From Atriophallophorus winterbourni (Eukaryota > Platyhelminthes > Trematoda > Plagiorchiida > Microphallidae): 64,000 nt of DNA. Shown in pieces: positions 1 to 11,400 of this stretch. The stretch lies in assembly GCA_013407085.1 (NCBI GenBank), contig JACCGJ010024107.1:1-64000 (forward strand), given 5' to 3'. The notes beneath the pieces are model-generated. The model ran no database searches, was not told the origin of the DNA, and saw only the letters and a list, made by a program, of their open reading frames with translations. Both the position numbers and the translations under genes were made by a program. Within the stretch, counting starts at the first letter, position 1. The number at the start of each line of letters is the position of its first letter.

Positions 1-149
1 AGAACGTTGGAGAAAAGGCAGATTGACTGGAAGATTTATAGCGGTAGCCAAAACGTGTACAGAGCGATAACGATGCACGCACGAACGAAAACGGAAGTTA
101 ATTCTTGTCAAGGTCAATGTTTTGATGAGACAAAACAAGCGGTGTTACA
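1..149 (-). repeat. 3' LTR of the CsRn1-type element (cut by window edge)
   Basis: Bases 1-149 match 4,938-5,083 with a few substitutions and small indels. Both copies end, on the plus strand, in the same tgttaca, so the LTR starts with TGTAACA on the coding strand. About 24 bases of the LTR lie left of the window. Confidence 0.9.
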
Positions 150-152
150 CAG

Positions 153-161
153 CCCCCCTCC
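153..161 (-). other. Polypurine tract of the CsRn1-type element
   Basis: On the minus strand GGAGGGGGG lies three bases upstream of the TGTAACA start of the 3' LTR. This is the expected position of the plus-strand DNA primer in LTR retrotransposons. Confidence 0.75.
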
Positions 162-871
162 AAGAAGTCTGGTCAACGAAGACTTCTGATCGGGAGTTGC
201 CAGTAGCGTGGCGCATGCGGGTGTCAGGTTACCCCGGGCAGGAACGTAGTCTCTCAGCAACCAGTCACATAGAAGTCAGCCAGGGCGCTCGGTCTGCGTG
301 GGTCGATCATCGGTGGTTTTAGAGTAGGATGTACGGTGAACCGATCAGGACTAAGCCAAGTAGCCTCTCACATGTGAGTGAACGTACTGCCGAGCCGCCT
401 CACATGGAGTGAACAGCTGCTAGCGGGATTTTCCAGTTTGGCGTGGTCTTAGTATGAACCCAATTTGAGCAGAAGCAGGCGCATTCGTAGGCTTGACAAC
501 AAGAACCAGAAGCTTCGAAAACACAGTCCCTGCTCAGAATTTCCTGCGTCCCGAAGAAGGATGGTAAATGGCCGCGCCAGGAGAATCGGATGGCGCGTCA
601 ATCTGGGCTGGTAAGGACCTTGTGTGACGTGACAGACGTGTTGGAACAATTGTGCTCTTGTTGGTGGCTAAGGCTACCGGGTGAGTTGGGGGGGCAAGCG
701 TAGGTGGACCAGGAAGGGTGCGCGATTCGGGGGCATCAGCGGTGGGTGGGTGCGTACCTGAGGGAAGAAATAAAAAGAAAAATCCCTGGTGCATGGGTTT
801 AGTGCCACGACCGAGTGATTAGAATGAGGTACGAAATAATGCACGCGTGTATGCCGATAGATATGAAAGTA
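162..871 (-). other. 3' untranslated region of the CsRn1-type element
   Basis: This stretch lies between the Pol stop codon at 872-874 and the polypurine tract. It is richer in G and C than the flanking genome, and I see no domain in any frame. A short near-repeat, a cctcacatg...gagtgaac motif, occurs twice near 363-412. Reading frames here look like chance. Confidence 0.6.
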
Positions 872-1282
872 TTAACTATCTACAACAAAATCTGCGAATC
901 GAACGGGTTGCCGTTTGGCACGTTCAGTTCCTGTAGTGGCTGGCTCTGGGTTAGCTGTAGGGACAGGAGGGGTAATGACCAGTGGTGCCGGGGTTGGCGT
1001 TGGGTCATTTGGGATAACTTCCTCGTCCATGAAAGCCGGTTTGACTCTCTCAATTGAGACAGTGTCATGCTTGCCGACACGGTCAATGACGACTGTTTTG
1101 GGAGACCGCCGAATTACTCTGAACGGTCCAGTATAAGGAGGGTGAAGAGGATGCTTCACCATGTCATTCCGGAGAAAAACATGTGGACAATCAGCCAACT
1201 CCTTTGGGACATGTGATGATTTGGCCTGAAGCCGCGAGGGTGATGGGCGAAAACGACCCATGTAATGGCGCAAGCGCGCCAC
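872..1282 (-). pseudogene. pol: Integrase C-terminal part of Pol (GPY/F module and tail)
   Basis: This is the end of Pol, in the same frame as the upstream RNase H-integrase section and separated from it only by a TAA at 1,292-1,294 and a few codons. It holds the FLRNDMV...HPLHPPYTGPFRVI stretch, which matches the GPY/F module found at the integrase C-terminus of many Ty3 elements. A proline- and threonine-rich tail follows and ends in RFADFVVDS. No chromodomain is visible. The module is thought to bind DNA and help the integrase multimerise. The single stop would remove it from the polyprotein. Confidence 0.85.
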
Positions 1283-1291
1283 GTAATCGCC

Positions 1292-2686
1292 TTAGGCGAA
1301 GGGTGATTGTTTATGTGGGGCGACATACTCGCCAGGTAGAGCGATGGCGCGACCGTATGTCAATTCGGCTACGGTAGCCTGCAAAGGGGTTTTAAAGGTT
1401 GACCTCAAACCTAGGAGGACGATCGGTAGGACTTCGGTCCAGTCAATACCTCCATGCGCCATCAATGCCGCCTTGAGCTGCCTGTGCAACCTTTCGACCA
1501 TCCCATTCGCCGCGGGGTGGTGAGCTGTAGTTCGGTGATGCTGGCAACCCAGAGTAGCTAGCAATTTACTGAAGGCACCATCGAAATGGGAACCTCGGTC
1601 CGTAGTGACAATACCCGGACAACCGAACTGTGCCACCCAACGCTCGAAAAAGGCATGTGCAACTGTCTCGGAAGAGCAGTTGTGAAGTGTGATGGCCTCA
1701 GGCCACCTGGTGAAACGGTCGATTATCGTGGGGATATATATGTGGCCATGTGAAGGGGGCAATGGGCCGACTAAGTCTACGTGTATGTGTGAGAAGCGCT
1801 CATCCGGTTCGACAAAAGTTCCTAATGGACTCTTGGTGTGTCGATGGATTTTCGTGAGCTGGCATTCACGACACGCTTTTGCCCAACTTCGAATATCCTT
1901 ACTAGCTTTTGGCCAAATAAATCGAGCCGTTATCATTTTAACACTGGCACGAATGCCAGGATAAGAGAGATTGTGTAATCCCTCAAAAACGCGCCGCCTG
2001 AATGCAGATGGAATCAGTGGACGGGGTGTGGTTTGTGAAACGTCGCACAGGATATCGCCCGAGCCGTCGGGCAAGGTTAAAAGTCTAATGTCAAGGGAAG
2101 TGGAGTCCCTGAGCTGTGCTGTTTCGGTGTCAGCAGCTTGCGCTGCGGCGATTTCACCGAGGTCGATGGAGGACGGCAACTCTACTACATTTATTCGAGA
2201 GAGTGCATCCGCGACCGGGTTTTGGGCACCTGCGATATGCTGTATGTCAGTCGTAAATTGACTGACAAAATCCAGGTGGCGCGTCTCTCTTGGAGAATAT
2301 CGCTCAGATGACTTGCTGAGCGAGTGGATGAGGGGCTTATGATCAGTAAACACTGCGAACTGTCTGCCCTCCAGGAAATGGCGAAAATGTTTGATTCCGA
2401 GGTAGATAGCCAAAAGCTCTCTACCAAACGTGCTATATCGGGTCTCTGCGGGCTGGAGCCGCTTAGAGAAGAACGATATAGGGAACCACGACCCATCAAC
2501 GTATTGTTGAAGTACCGCCCCCACTGCTTCGGCAGATGCGTCCGTAAATGAGAACAGCGGGGCGTCGGGCCTATAGTGGCTAAGTGATTTGATGTTTGTT
2601 ATGTGGGATTTTAACAAAGTGAAAACCGATTTGGCTTCTTCCGTTAGTAGTAATGTCTTCGCACTACCACGGAGATTCGTGCGCAC
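1292..2686 (-). pseudogene. pol: RNase H and integrase core of Pol
   Basis: The first part is RNase H: FSFTDASAEAVGAVL, a FGRELLAIYLGIKHFRHFLEG helix and FTDHKPL, which are the hallmarks of Ty3 RNase H. Next comes the integrase zinc finger (H...H, then CRECQLTK) and the catalytic core, with first Asp in HVDLVGPLP, second Asp in TTDRGSHF and Glu in NGMVERLHRQLK. All three DDE residues are present. The frame differs from that of the reverse transcriptase upstream, so an indel near 2,650-2,690 separates them. The section ends at the in-frame TAA at 1,292-1,294. It is a pseudogene, but the domains are intact at residue level. Confidence 0.93.
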
Positions 2687-3786
2687 TGTGGGATGAATCT
2701 GCGGTAAAAGTTTACCAGTCCCAGAAAACGCCGGAGCTCCTTAAACGTTGTTGGCTCTGGGAAGTTAAGGATGGCGTCAGTGTTTTCATCCAGTGGCCGA
2801 ATACCCGAAGCTGAGAGTTGATGACCCAGGAAATCGATCTGAGTCTGGCCGAAACTGCACTTAGACGCATTGATCGTTATTCCATGACTGGACAAACGAT
2901 CAAAAAGTGCGGTTAGGTGGCGCATGTGGTCCTCTTTGGATGCGCTAGCAATCAGTACATCGTCGAGATATACGTAAGCGCAATCCAGACCTCTGCAAAC
3001 CTGGTCCATGAATCGCTGGAAGGTTTGGGCGGCATTACATAAACCAAACGGCATACGGACAAATTCGTAAAGTCCGAACGGTGTGGTAACTGCCGTCTTT
3101 GGAATGTCCGCTTCCGCGACCGGTATTTGGTTATACGCTCGAACCAGGTCTACCTTGCTAAAAATGGTACACCCATGGATATTGGCAGCCGGGTCTTGAA
3201 TGTGCGGGATCGGGTACCTATCGGGTACCGTCGCTTTATTTAACCTGCGGTAATCACCACAGGGGCGCCAATCGTTTGGGTTTTTCTTGGGTGCCATGTG
3301 CAGAGGAGATGACCAAGGGCTACTAGATGGTCGTATGATGCCCAATTGCAGCATGTGCTGGAATTCTTTGCGCGCTATCTGCGACTTTTCAGGCGTTAAT
3401 CGCCTCGGTCTTCCGTAAACCGGGGGCCCACTAGTGGTAATATGGTGTTCCACTGGGGTGGAGACTGCAGGTAGTACAGTCGGTGATGATTGGAATAATT
3501 TAGGATATTTCGGGAACAAAGTGGCATAGCAGGGTTCTACTTCGCCAAAATGTAGCACAGGAGAAATCATTGCATCTCTGCTCGGGGTACCAAGAGCTTT
3601 AAGACGAGTAGTCTCATCTATCAGCGGCGAGCGGCGAGAATCAACAAGAATGTCGAACGAGTGCAAAAAATCAACGCCCAGGATCGCAAATGCAACCACA
3701 GCGATTGTAAAAATCAAGCGGAATTCACGACGCAAGGAGCGTTGACCGTAGGTTGTTATAAGGGATCCGTTTGCTGTCTTTAAGTG
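2644..3786 (-). pseudogene. pol: Reverse transcriptase part of Pol
   Basis: The Ty3-type fingers-palm region is intact: [58 protein letters not shown] and the catalytic box YLDD at 2,959-2,970. The thumb part continues through KCSFGQ, DFLGH and the [13 protein letters not shown] stretch before the frame is lost. No ATG start is expected, because Pol is a polyprotein fused to protease. The frame is the same as that of the protease and Gag finger upstream, with a TAA at 3,787-3,789 dividing them. The enzyme would copy element RNA into DNA inside Gag particles. Confidence 0.94.
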
Positions 3787-3789
3787 TTA

Positions 3790-3864
3790 GCTCATCGGAT
3801 TGGACGTTTCGCGAGTGTCTACCGGCAGTACACTGATTTCGGCACCAATGTCTACCAGAAAACG
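3790..3864 (-). pseudogene. pol: Aspartic protease remnant of Pol
   Basis: A short protease core FLVDIGAEISVLP is readable between TAA codons at 3,865-3,867 and 3,787-3,789. Retropepsins normally have Asp-Thr-Gly or Asp-Ser-Gly in the active site. Here the middle residue is Ile (Asp codon at 3,850-3,852), which would probably damage the fireman's-grip hydrogen bonds. The frame agrees with Gag's finger and with RT, so Gag-Pol appears to have been one frame here originally. The rest of the protease fold up to the RT is readable but poorly conserved. Confidence 0.75.
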
Positions 3865-4726
3865 TTATCCTGTGGATTTATCCTTTATAAAGAAGAGACG
3901 AATTAAACTCTCCGTGCCCAAGACAGAAGTCGTCGTTGGGGGCCGGACCGAGTATTTCGCTGGCGATGTGCGATAAGCGCAAGGTTTAATGCAACGCCGC
4001 GCATTATCGCGGTACTTCTGATGGATCCAGCAGACGGGTGATCGAGTGTGACTACTCGAGCGTTGGCGGGATGGGATACGTGATCGTGACTTACTGTTGA
4101 GTGTGAGGTTTCGAACCTCATTGCGTAAAGTTGCAACCTCAGAAAGTAGATCCGTATTGCTGTATTTCGCTGGAGTACGGTGTGTGCGTGATAGTCCTGG
4201 AAACATGGGCATCTGGATAGGGACGGATACATTAAGCGATGTTGTCCGCCATTTCCGTAAGCTCAGATACCGGAGTGCTTTTCGCAGCAACCAAGATTGG
4301 TTGCACGCACTCAGGTAAGCGCTGGAGCCAAAGTTCCTTTAGAAAGGACTCGTCAATGTGCGATGACCCTAGCAGGCGGCGCATCTCCATAAGTATGGTA
4401 GATGGCTTTTTGTTGGCAATTTCTAAGTTGGCGAACAACTGCTGCAGTCTAGATCGTTCAGACGGAACCGTTAGAGAAATCACGGCTTGTTTGACGATAC
4501 GGTAGCGGTCACCTATGGGTGCAGTGAGGACTGCGTCGCGAACCTGCAATAATATGTCGGTGGGCAGTTTTTGTGTCAAAAGGGAGAACATCGCTGCGTC
4601 ATCTACGATGTTCTTGGCGCTAAGTTCCGTTTCAAAAAAATAGAACCAATACTCGGGGTCCTGTGGAATGAAACTGGGAACTGTGATGGCCGTAGAGGCC
4701 AATAATATGCGCTTAGATTCACTCAT
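3865..4726 (-). pseudogene. gag: Gag of the CsRn1-type element, frameshifted
   Basis: The likely start is the Met beginning MSESKRILLAS at about 4,726. The frame stays open further upstream, but those residues look like translated leader. The N-terminal capsid-like part includes VPSFIPQDPEYWFYFFETEL and QKLPTDILLQVRD, which resemble capsid segments of flatworm and insect Kabuki/CsRn1 elements. The frame is lost at about 4,230 and resumes one frame over as LLSEVATLRNEVRNL, then an Arg/Ser-rich basic stretch. The zinc finger CWIHQKYRDNARRCIKPC (C-X2-H-X9-C-X3-C, first Cys at 4,030-4,032) follows. This CHCC form is diagnostic for the clade. The product would form the particle and bind RNA. Confidence 0.88.
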
Positions 4727-4899
4727 GATGAACCGTGAAAGTGACAAAATAAACTGATTGAAATAGCAGGCGCGAAATAAAAAAAGGAAACACACAGAAA
4801 TACGTAACCAAAAAAATAAATGCCGAAAAAAATAATAGTCGGAAAAACGCTTGACTTACCGGAAAGATACACGAAGGATGAGTGTACGGAGGGCTCACC

Positions 4900-4910
4900 A
4901 ATTTGTAGTA
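4900..4910 (-). promoter_or_regulatory. Putative primer-binding site of the CsRn1-type element
   Basis: Three bases inside the 5' LTR the minus strand reads TGGTGAGCCC. TGG is the usual start of a site pairing with the CCA end of a tRNA. The following bases resemble, with mismatches, the tRNA-Trp-type site that I recall for CsRn1/Kabuki elements. The tRNA identity is not proven. Confidence 0.55.
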
Positions 4911-4913
4911 GAC

Positions 4914-5083
4914 CAGGTTACTACAATAATATCCCCAAGAACGTTGGAGAAAAGGCACAGGAGATGGAAGGTTTATTGCGGTAGCCAAAACGTGTACAGA
5001 GCGTTATGATGCACGCACGAACGAACGGAAGTTAATTATTGTCAAGGTCAATGTTTTGATGAGGCAAAACAAGCGGTGTTACA
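4914..5083 (-). repeat. 5' LTR of the CsRn1-type element
   Basis: This 170-bp LTR matches the partial copy at 1-149. It begins TGTAACA and ends CTACTACA on the coding strand, so it carries the usual TG...CA ends. It is short for a Ty3 element. Confidence 0.85.
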
Positions 5084-6039
5084 AGAGTTGATAAATGTGA
5101 CGAGATCAAATTACTGAGAATGACAATTAAAACCACTGCTAAAAACAAGTGCACGTACACAAAGTTTTCAGGATGTTTGCCTTCATTTGCTTCAGAAGAT
5201 AAGACTATGTCTTGGTAAACATACATCAGCAAAATTGTTGCAAAAAATTTTTTACTTGAAATCTACGGTTAATTGCTTTCGCACACTCTACAAATAAGTG
5301 GCTGTTTTACAATTCAACCAACTAACTCTTATGGAATTACCATGTATATATTTGCTCACATCCACTGCAATGGATGTGGAATTGTGATGCTTTTCTATTT
5401 TGGAATTATAAAGCGCATACTATTTCATATAAGCAAATATAAGGTTCGCATTTTTAAGACCTTGACAATTAAATTTCGCTTACAATAAAACTTTTCTCAA
5501 GCTCGAAAATTTGAATAATATTCTGCTGTGTGACACGGCGAGGGCGGGCATCTTTATTTACCAAACATCGAAATTGATTCCGTGTTATTTCAATCTCTCA
5601 AATTTTTCTTTCAATCTATATCGTGCTGAAGCCAAATATCATCATCGGCATATCCTCATTGATGTTTGTATATAATCCAATTGTCAAAGTGCTATAATTA
5701 TTTGTTAGCAAGTCGAATTTTCCAAAAAAACGTCTTCTAAATGCATCATTTATCATTCGATTTACGACCTTGAATAAACATCGATTATGAATATTTGACA
5801 TTAAGAACGTATAAACAACTGGCGTATAAAAACCCATTAATTTCAATCACTATTGGCGTACATTTTCGAAGATATATTTATTATCATCAGGTAAATCAAT
5901 GTATGTGTGTAGCAAGTACAAATGGCTAAATTATTAAACAATGATTGCGCAAGCTGATGTTGTTGCTCAGCATGGTGATCAATCCTACCGAATAACGAAC
6001 GTATATATCCGTCAGTCCGATTTAAACGGTTTGGCAATC
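5084..6039. other. AT-rich sequence without recognised gene
   Basis: I see no domain, splice structure or clear repeat here. Reading frames of 60-76 codons occur on both strands at the density expected by chance in AT-rich DNA. Confidence 0.5.
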
Positions 6040-7140
6040 ATATGGTCATTTTCGCGCCTTTTATTACTGTGCCGCGATGCAAGCATGTGATTTGATCCAT
6101 TCATACATAACTGGCTTTGGTTACGCCTTATCTATTTGCTACGTTATTCAAATCAATAATAACATAATTATATCCTGCATCATCAGTGGATATATACGGA
6201 AATCTAAATTTAACCGTGAATAAAAGTTGTTTTCTCAGCGAATTTAAACAAATTAACTAACCACACGGTTTGCTCTATCGCAACGCATAGATTATTTCAA
6301 ATTTGGGCCTCTTGCCTGCATTTAGTCATGTGTGAATACAGGCATTGATACATAAGTGAAAGAGAATTGAGCACATCGGATTAAACCAGTCCCGTTTTTG
6401 TACTTCAGGTCGGATGTTCAGTTTGAGCCAAAGATTACAGTTTTTATTTGGTTCACACATGAACATCGTATTAGGCAAATAGACCATGGATGCTGATCAT
6501 GCCTTCTTGATTTAACACCTAACTTGGCATATAACAGGGTGATCACCGTTGAAGCAATGATAGCGGTGTTTCTGGCGTGAAAGCCAGCTAAACATGATCA
6601 TAGTTTTGACTAGGACGTTGTCCGACTAAGTTTCTGTGTCACATGGGTACCAATAAACAAATAAACACTAAGTGATTGAATAGTATATTTGTTGCATATG
6701 TGTACAATAATTCATTGAAACTTAGTTGCTTTTATGAAGGAAACATTCGATATATACGGGCACAACTGTGTTAGCCGAAAACATAAACAATCATATTACA
6801 TGTAAATAAATTTTAATCCATTGAAACTGTTACCAGTTTGACACTAAATTGTTAATCTAAAGAATCACGTAAAAGAACGTATGTTTAAACATTTTAAAAG
6901 GATACCAGAATCAGGGAAACATACTCACCAGTATGATATATTATCATTAAAACAAACCACAGGTCAAAACGGATTCTTTCCGTAACAATTACTGATAGGT
7001 AGTTTTTATAAGATTTACATTACGAATATTCAGCCAATCGATTTGTAGTTATCAAATTTAAATTTGATTGGAAGCATTAGCTTTAATTTAATTGGTAGTT
7101 GAACCCTGTTCATAACATGAAGTTGCATCTTAATTGATAT
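6040..7140 (-). repeat. Diverged R1-related segment, inverted relative to 61.5-62.6 kb
   Basis: The reverse complement of this stretch aligns along its length to 61,505-62,625. Anchors include tagcagataggtaag-like, ccgtgtggtta, ggcatga and gaatattcagccaatcgat words at 6,110-6,150, 6,270, 6,500 and 7,027, in matching order. The two copies have many substitutions and small gaps. It also shares the 'tattatatgcc' neighbourhood with R1 monomers, so it is probably an old relative of that family in minus orientation. Confidence 0.7.
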
Positions 7141-9460
7141 CGATCATATAATAGCTTTGGTTTATGGCCACAAACTATATTTGCTCTACATTGTTGTTGA
7201 TCAAAAATGATTTGGAAATTCAAGATGAAAATTGGTACACACTTCTAAAATTGCACGTGCGATGATCAAATATTACCTTAAACATTGGGTCTAAACCAAG
7301 ACAAAATAGAAATGTCGCTACTTACAGAACAAGAATCTCGCAAACTTCTTTGTCGCCCAATTAATATGCTCACGTCCTTTAAATATTCGATAACAGTTTT
7401 AGATACATCATCAACATTTTGGCACGTTACCCATTCAATTCTAAATTAGTTCACCTAGTTTAGCATGTTTTTATCTGAATTAAGCTAAATCAGAATTGTG
7501 TTGTTGTTAATTTATTTCAATGGATTAGTTCTATTAGCTACAGATTCGTAAGTGTTCATATTGAACATTTTTTTATCAATACTGAATTATGTAATACAAA
7601 TTTGATTGAAAGGGCATAATTTCAGAATTATGGAAGCGAACCCTCATTATGCCAAGCTGTTCGCAATCATGCCTGTCATCTGGAGTGCATTTTTACAATT
7701 TCACGCGGCATTCAAATTTGCCGTGCATAATATTATTTTAAACAAACGTGTTTTATGTTCTCAGTTAACTTATAATCCTATTTAGTGACGCGAATTCTCC
7801 ATTTTTTTCGTATTAGATATAGCCAATTTTAAAAGTGCAATTTTGAGCGAATTACGAAATAACGGAAACTGTTGTGAAAATGTTGTCCAAACATTCTGCT
7901 TACTACATTTCTTAAGTAACTGCATCGTATGTCGATATCATCCATCAAAACGAAAACAAAATATTGTTCAGTCGACAAATTTTCTTTTGATTGATTGATC
8001 TGTTGGTGGAATGATTTTACATTTTATAGAAGCGAATTTCAAGACGATTTATTCACTGTGTAATTTACTTTCATGATTAACACGTATGTTCTTTCGTTTC
8101 TAGACTATGCGGTTGTGGCTGATACATGGAGTCCTCAGAATGATATTTTGCTTTGAAAACGCACCTATTATTATGAGGATTATGCGCTTGTTGATGGATT
8201 ACGAATGTGATATTATTAGTACACCTGTCACCATATATACGCTCCACATTAGTGTGGACACTACTGAATAATTCATTCAGAAATCGAGCATCACAAAGTG
8301 CCGAGTTCAGAGTTGATTGATGGGCATAGTTAGAAGAGAAATATACGTGATATGTTTGAGCACTGCGCTCGTTGATATAGACAAAAGCGATTAATACCAT
8401 CTGAGGGAAAACCACCCCAGCAATTCTTATTGTCCTCTTATTTTGTTATTCATTGCAGGTGTGACTGAAATCACCTGTCAGATTAGGTCGATTGCGTGAT
8501 CGGTACACACCCTACGGATCACGGTGTTCAATGCGTATACCTCAGACAACCAGACGACAGATTGTGAAGATATAAGCCTTTCCCATCATATTGACATCAT
8601 TCATACAAGCCAGGAGTAGGTCAACCGCCAAAGAAATATGCCATTCCATGTGGAGTTTCAACTCTGCTTCATCATTTCTACGTTATTTCTATCAACGATG
8701 TGACCTTCGTCCAACACATGTTCAGATTGTACTGAATCTATGATCAGTGATTCATATTCGTAGTAGGGCGTACAGCTTACTAATCGATTTCTCTGTGAAC
8801 TTACGCCAATAGTGATTTTTCTCAATGTTTGCCTGATAGATATTCAGGAGTAACACTTGCAGTTGATGTTGTATACGCAATTCATACCAAACCTCGAAAG
8901 CGTCTTAACTAATATGCTAATATGTATTAGAGAGAATTACCCCTTTAGATTACTCGCACCCTTGCGTTATTCAAATGTGAACATATTTCAACTGACGCTT
9001 CAATAAGGTGAGATCTACAAACTGTTGCATGAAAATATTTTTCGTTTAGGGTGCACGGTATTTTACTTGTTTCATTTGTTGTTTAGTTAGGATAATGACA
9101 ATGATCAACATACCGGCGAACTATTTATCGATGTGCTCGCTTTGCATCGGTGACATCGATGAACAAGATTAAAAATTTGTATAATAGTTATTTATCTAAT
9201 GAATTGAATACTTTTTCGGAGTTTGCTAATAAGTAGCCCAAAACAACTTCCGTCCTGAATATCATAAGATAGGCAGTATTTATTATTTTAACATACGGCT
9301 CCCGAGGAAGCCAGTTCAAAAATAAGCGTTTCTCTTCTGTCTACTCCATCTTCTATGTAACCTAAATTATTGATTCAAAGTGGTTGACGAAAATATAAAA
9401 ATTAATTCGATCTATCGCGTTTTTTAATGGCAAACATATCATCGACAATTAGGCTGCAAT
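7141..9460. other. AT-rich sequence, mostly unassigned
   Basis: There is no recognisable gene. An open frame on the minus strand at 8,077-8,397 is discussed as a weak exon candidate. A short perfect inverted repeat, caggtg...cacctg with a ten-base spacer, lies at 8,457-8,478. The piece at 8,480-8,640 is less AT-rich and looks like part of an older insertion, but I could not name it. Confidence 0.4.
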
Positions 9461-11400
9461 ATAAATGAGTAATTTTCAAAAATAAATACAGAAAATGTGT
9501 TTCCGCCAATGCGATACACCTTTTTCACTTGTAGGTTGTGTGTGTATGACGGCAGCGATTAATAAATAACCACTTTAAATATGGTGATATGTTTTCTCAA
9601 TCTTTCGTGGTTTATAGTCACAAGATACACTGTTGTGCTGCTTGCTGTGAAAATCTGGTTATGGAATTTTATGACAAATTTACGTGATTAAATCTGCGCA
9701 TGACGTTTGGTGATTTGCGAGTTCGTAACTTGAATAATTCTTGACTGCAATATTAGTCACTCATTTATCCAGTATTAACTGTTTTTTTCAAACACCTTAA
9801 ACGATTGATTTAGCACATTTTACTCGAAAATGATGTGTAAATCATTTCATGCATCAAGCAATTTGATAAGATGACCCAATTATGTCTGAGGTCATATATT
9901 TTGTGTTTGCAACGGATGAGGTTTCCTGCAACAACAATTGGGAAAATTGATAATTCACTCAGTGAATTGAAGAATGACAATATATCGAGATTTTAAATTT
10001 CACTCCTGCACGAATGGAGTTAGCGCATAGATAATAATCTAACCGTAAACAATTGAATCAGTGAAGCATATATGGGAACTGATGGTGTACTTGGTCGCAG
10101 TACGTTGCATGCAAAAAATTAATGTTTCTCACTGAAGGTTTGTGAGACCTTAACATCTTTTTTTCTTCAGGAGCTTACAAGGTCATACAATCACAGACGT
10201 TTGTTTTCAAACGTTTTATGAACCGGAAATGCACCTCTGAACAAGGATTATTCAGCTATGGCGTTTCAAAGCGGAGCTTGTCGTGTAATGATCACTGGTA
10301 ATGTAAACTTTTAACTTTTTGGAAAATACATGAAAATCGAAGTTTATTGATTTGGAACCGATTGCGTATTAATAATGTGAAGACATTAGAGTGCAGTAGG
10401 CCAAATCAGATTTTGGTTAACGTCGTACTTCTGGATCAGAAGACTGCTAGTTAGTACAGGTAATATCAAAACATGTTAGTCAACCCTCACCACCAAATTG
10501 GCTATATCGCTGAACAGAGTATATACGCCCGCGTGTTTTACGTTTCGTAGAAATCAGCAGTATTAGTATCCGGTTGTCCTCATAAAGTGCGTCAACGACA
10601 AACTAATACAAATGATCAGGGACGAGGTGCGTTTAGACAGCGGCCCACATTCGTAAAATAAAATAAATAATGTGGCTAATGTTGACCCATTTTCGACGAA
10701 ACCAAAAATTGAATTAAGTAGTACGTAAAAGGTAAATAACAACTGTTTAACTCCGCATCAGTGCCGTTTGCTAGAGTACCGCTTCAACCTTATTGTCTGG
10801 CAGTCGACCTGACTTACATATTTCGACTGCTCCTGCGCTTCGCGGCTTCAATAGCCAGCATTATTATATTCACATTGTTCAGATTCCGCTGTAACTCGTA
10901 TTCGAACCTGCCACGCACAAGCGGAATCAAGATTACGGGTTTAATATTCCTACGCATCGCATGGATTGTCTCCGCTTCCTTCATGATCGATTATGATGTA
11001 AATGTGCGTGGCGATGTGCACCATGCGAACTCTCGAACAATCATTAAACATGATTCTGTAATTGATGTTGTTTATGCAGAAGAGTGCATCAAAACGCAAA
11101 GCATAGTTTTACATATCTTATAAGTTACGCGAATGGTCGCCTGGTTCAAGCATCCTCGTATCGCTACACATTTTCAATTCGCATAACGCACATAAGCTTT
11201 ATCACACCATTCATTCTCCGAATATTCTGACGGGCATTTTAACTTCATCAATTGGAGTTTTTAATACCGTTTTGGATAACCGTGCTTTATCCGCTTTGGA
11301 TCGCTTCACGGTGCGCGTGTTTTCAGTCTCTTTTGTTGCTGATTACGTGTTTCATCTGAATAAAGATGGAACAATATATAGTTTTAAACACCTGAATCGG
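9461..11400 (+). repeat. Old copy of dispersed repeat R1
   Basis: Successive blocks here align to the tandem R1 array at 46-60 kb in the same order and strand. They include the region around 'gaattgaagaatgacaatat' near 9,965, the 'catacaatcac...gtttgtttt' block at 10,185, the 'ttacgtttcgtagaaatcagcag' block at 10,540, and the 'tgccgtttgctaga' block at 10,760 followed by 'gtcgacctgactta'. The upstream part (9,500-10,140) also aligns to 20,990-21,600. Substitutions and gaps are frequent, so this copy is much older than the array. Confidence 0.75.

Larger units (their letters stand above)
1..5083 (-). mobile_element. Ty3/gypsy LTR retrotransposon, CsRn1/Kabuki-type, near complete
   Basis: The element reads right to left as 5' LTR, primer-binding site, Gag, protease, reverse transcriptase, RNase H, integrase, polypurine tract, 3' LTR. 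The LTR copies at 1-149 and 4,914-5,083 match closely, which fixes both ends; the window starts about 24 bases inside the 3' LTR. Placement in the CsRn1 group rests on the C-X2-H-X9-C-X3-C finger in Gag in place of the usual CCHC finger, a signature of that clade, and on the fused Pol order PR-RT-RH-IN. The element is dead: there is a Gag frameshift near 4,230, stops at 3,865-3,867, 3,787-3,789 and 1,292-1,294, and a frame change between RT and RNase H near 2,650-2,690. Long readable stretches remain, so the insertion looks moderately young compared with the LINE remnants further right. Confidence 0.93.

Noticed and set aside
449..794. Overlapping minus-strand frames in the 3' untranslated region of the CsRn1-type element
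   Set aside because: They lie downstream of the Pol stop, overlap each other in different frames and carry no retroelement motif, so an extra gene such as an envelope is not supported.
4095..4115. tRNA B-box-like gttcgaacc word
   Set aside because: It lies within Gag coding sequence and has no matching A box or cloverleaf around it.
10761..11123. 120-codon open frame on the plus strand with hydrophobic segments
   Set aside because: It lies within an old R1 copy, aligns to noncoding R1 sequence at 48.4-48.6 kb, and has no homologue or regulatory context that I can see.
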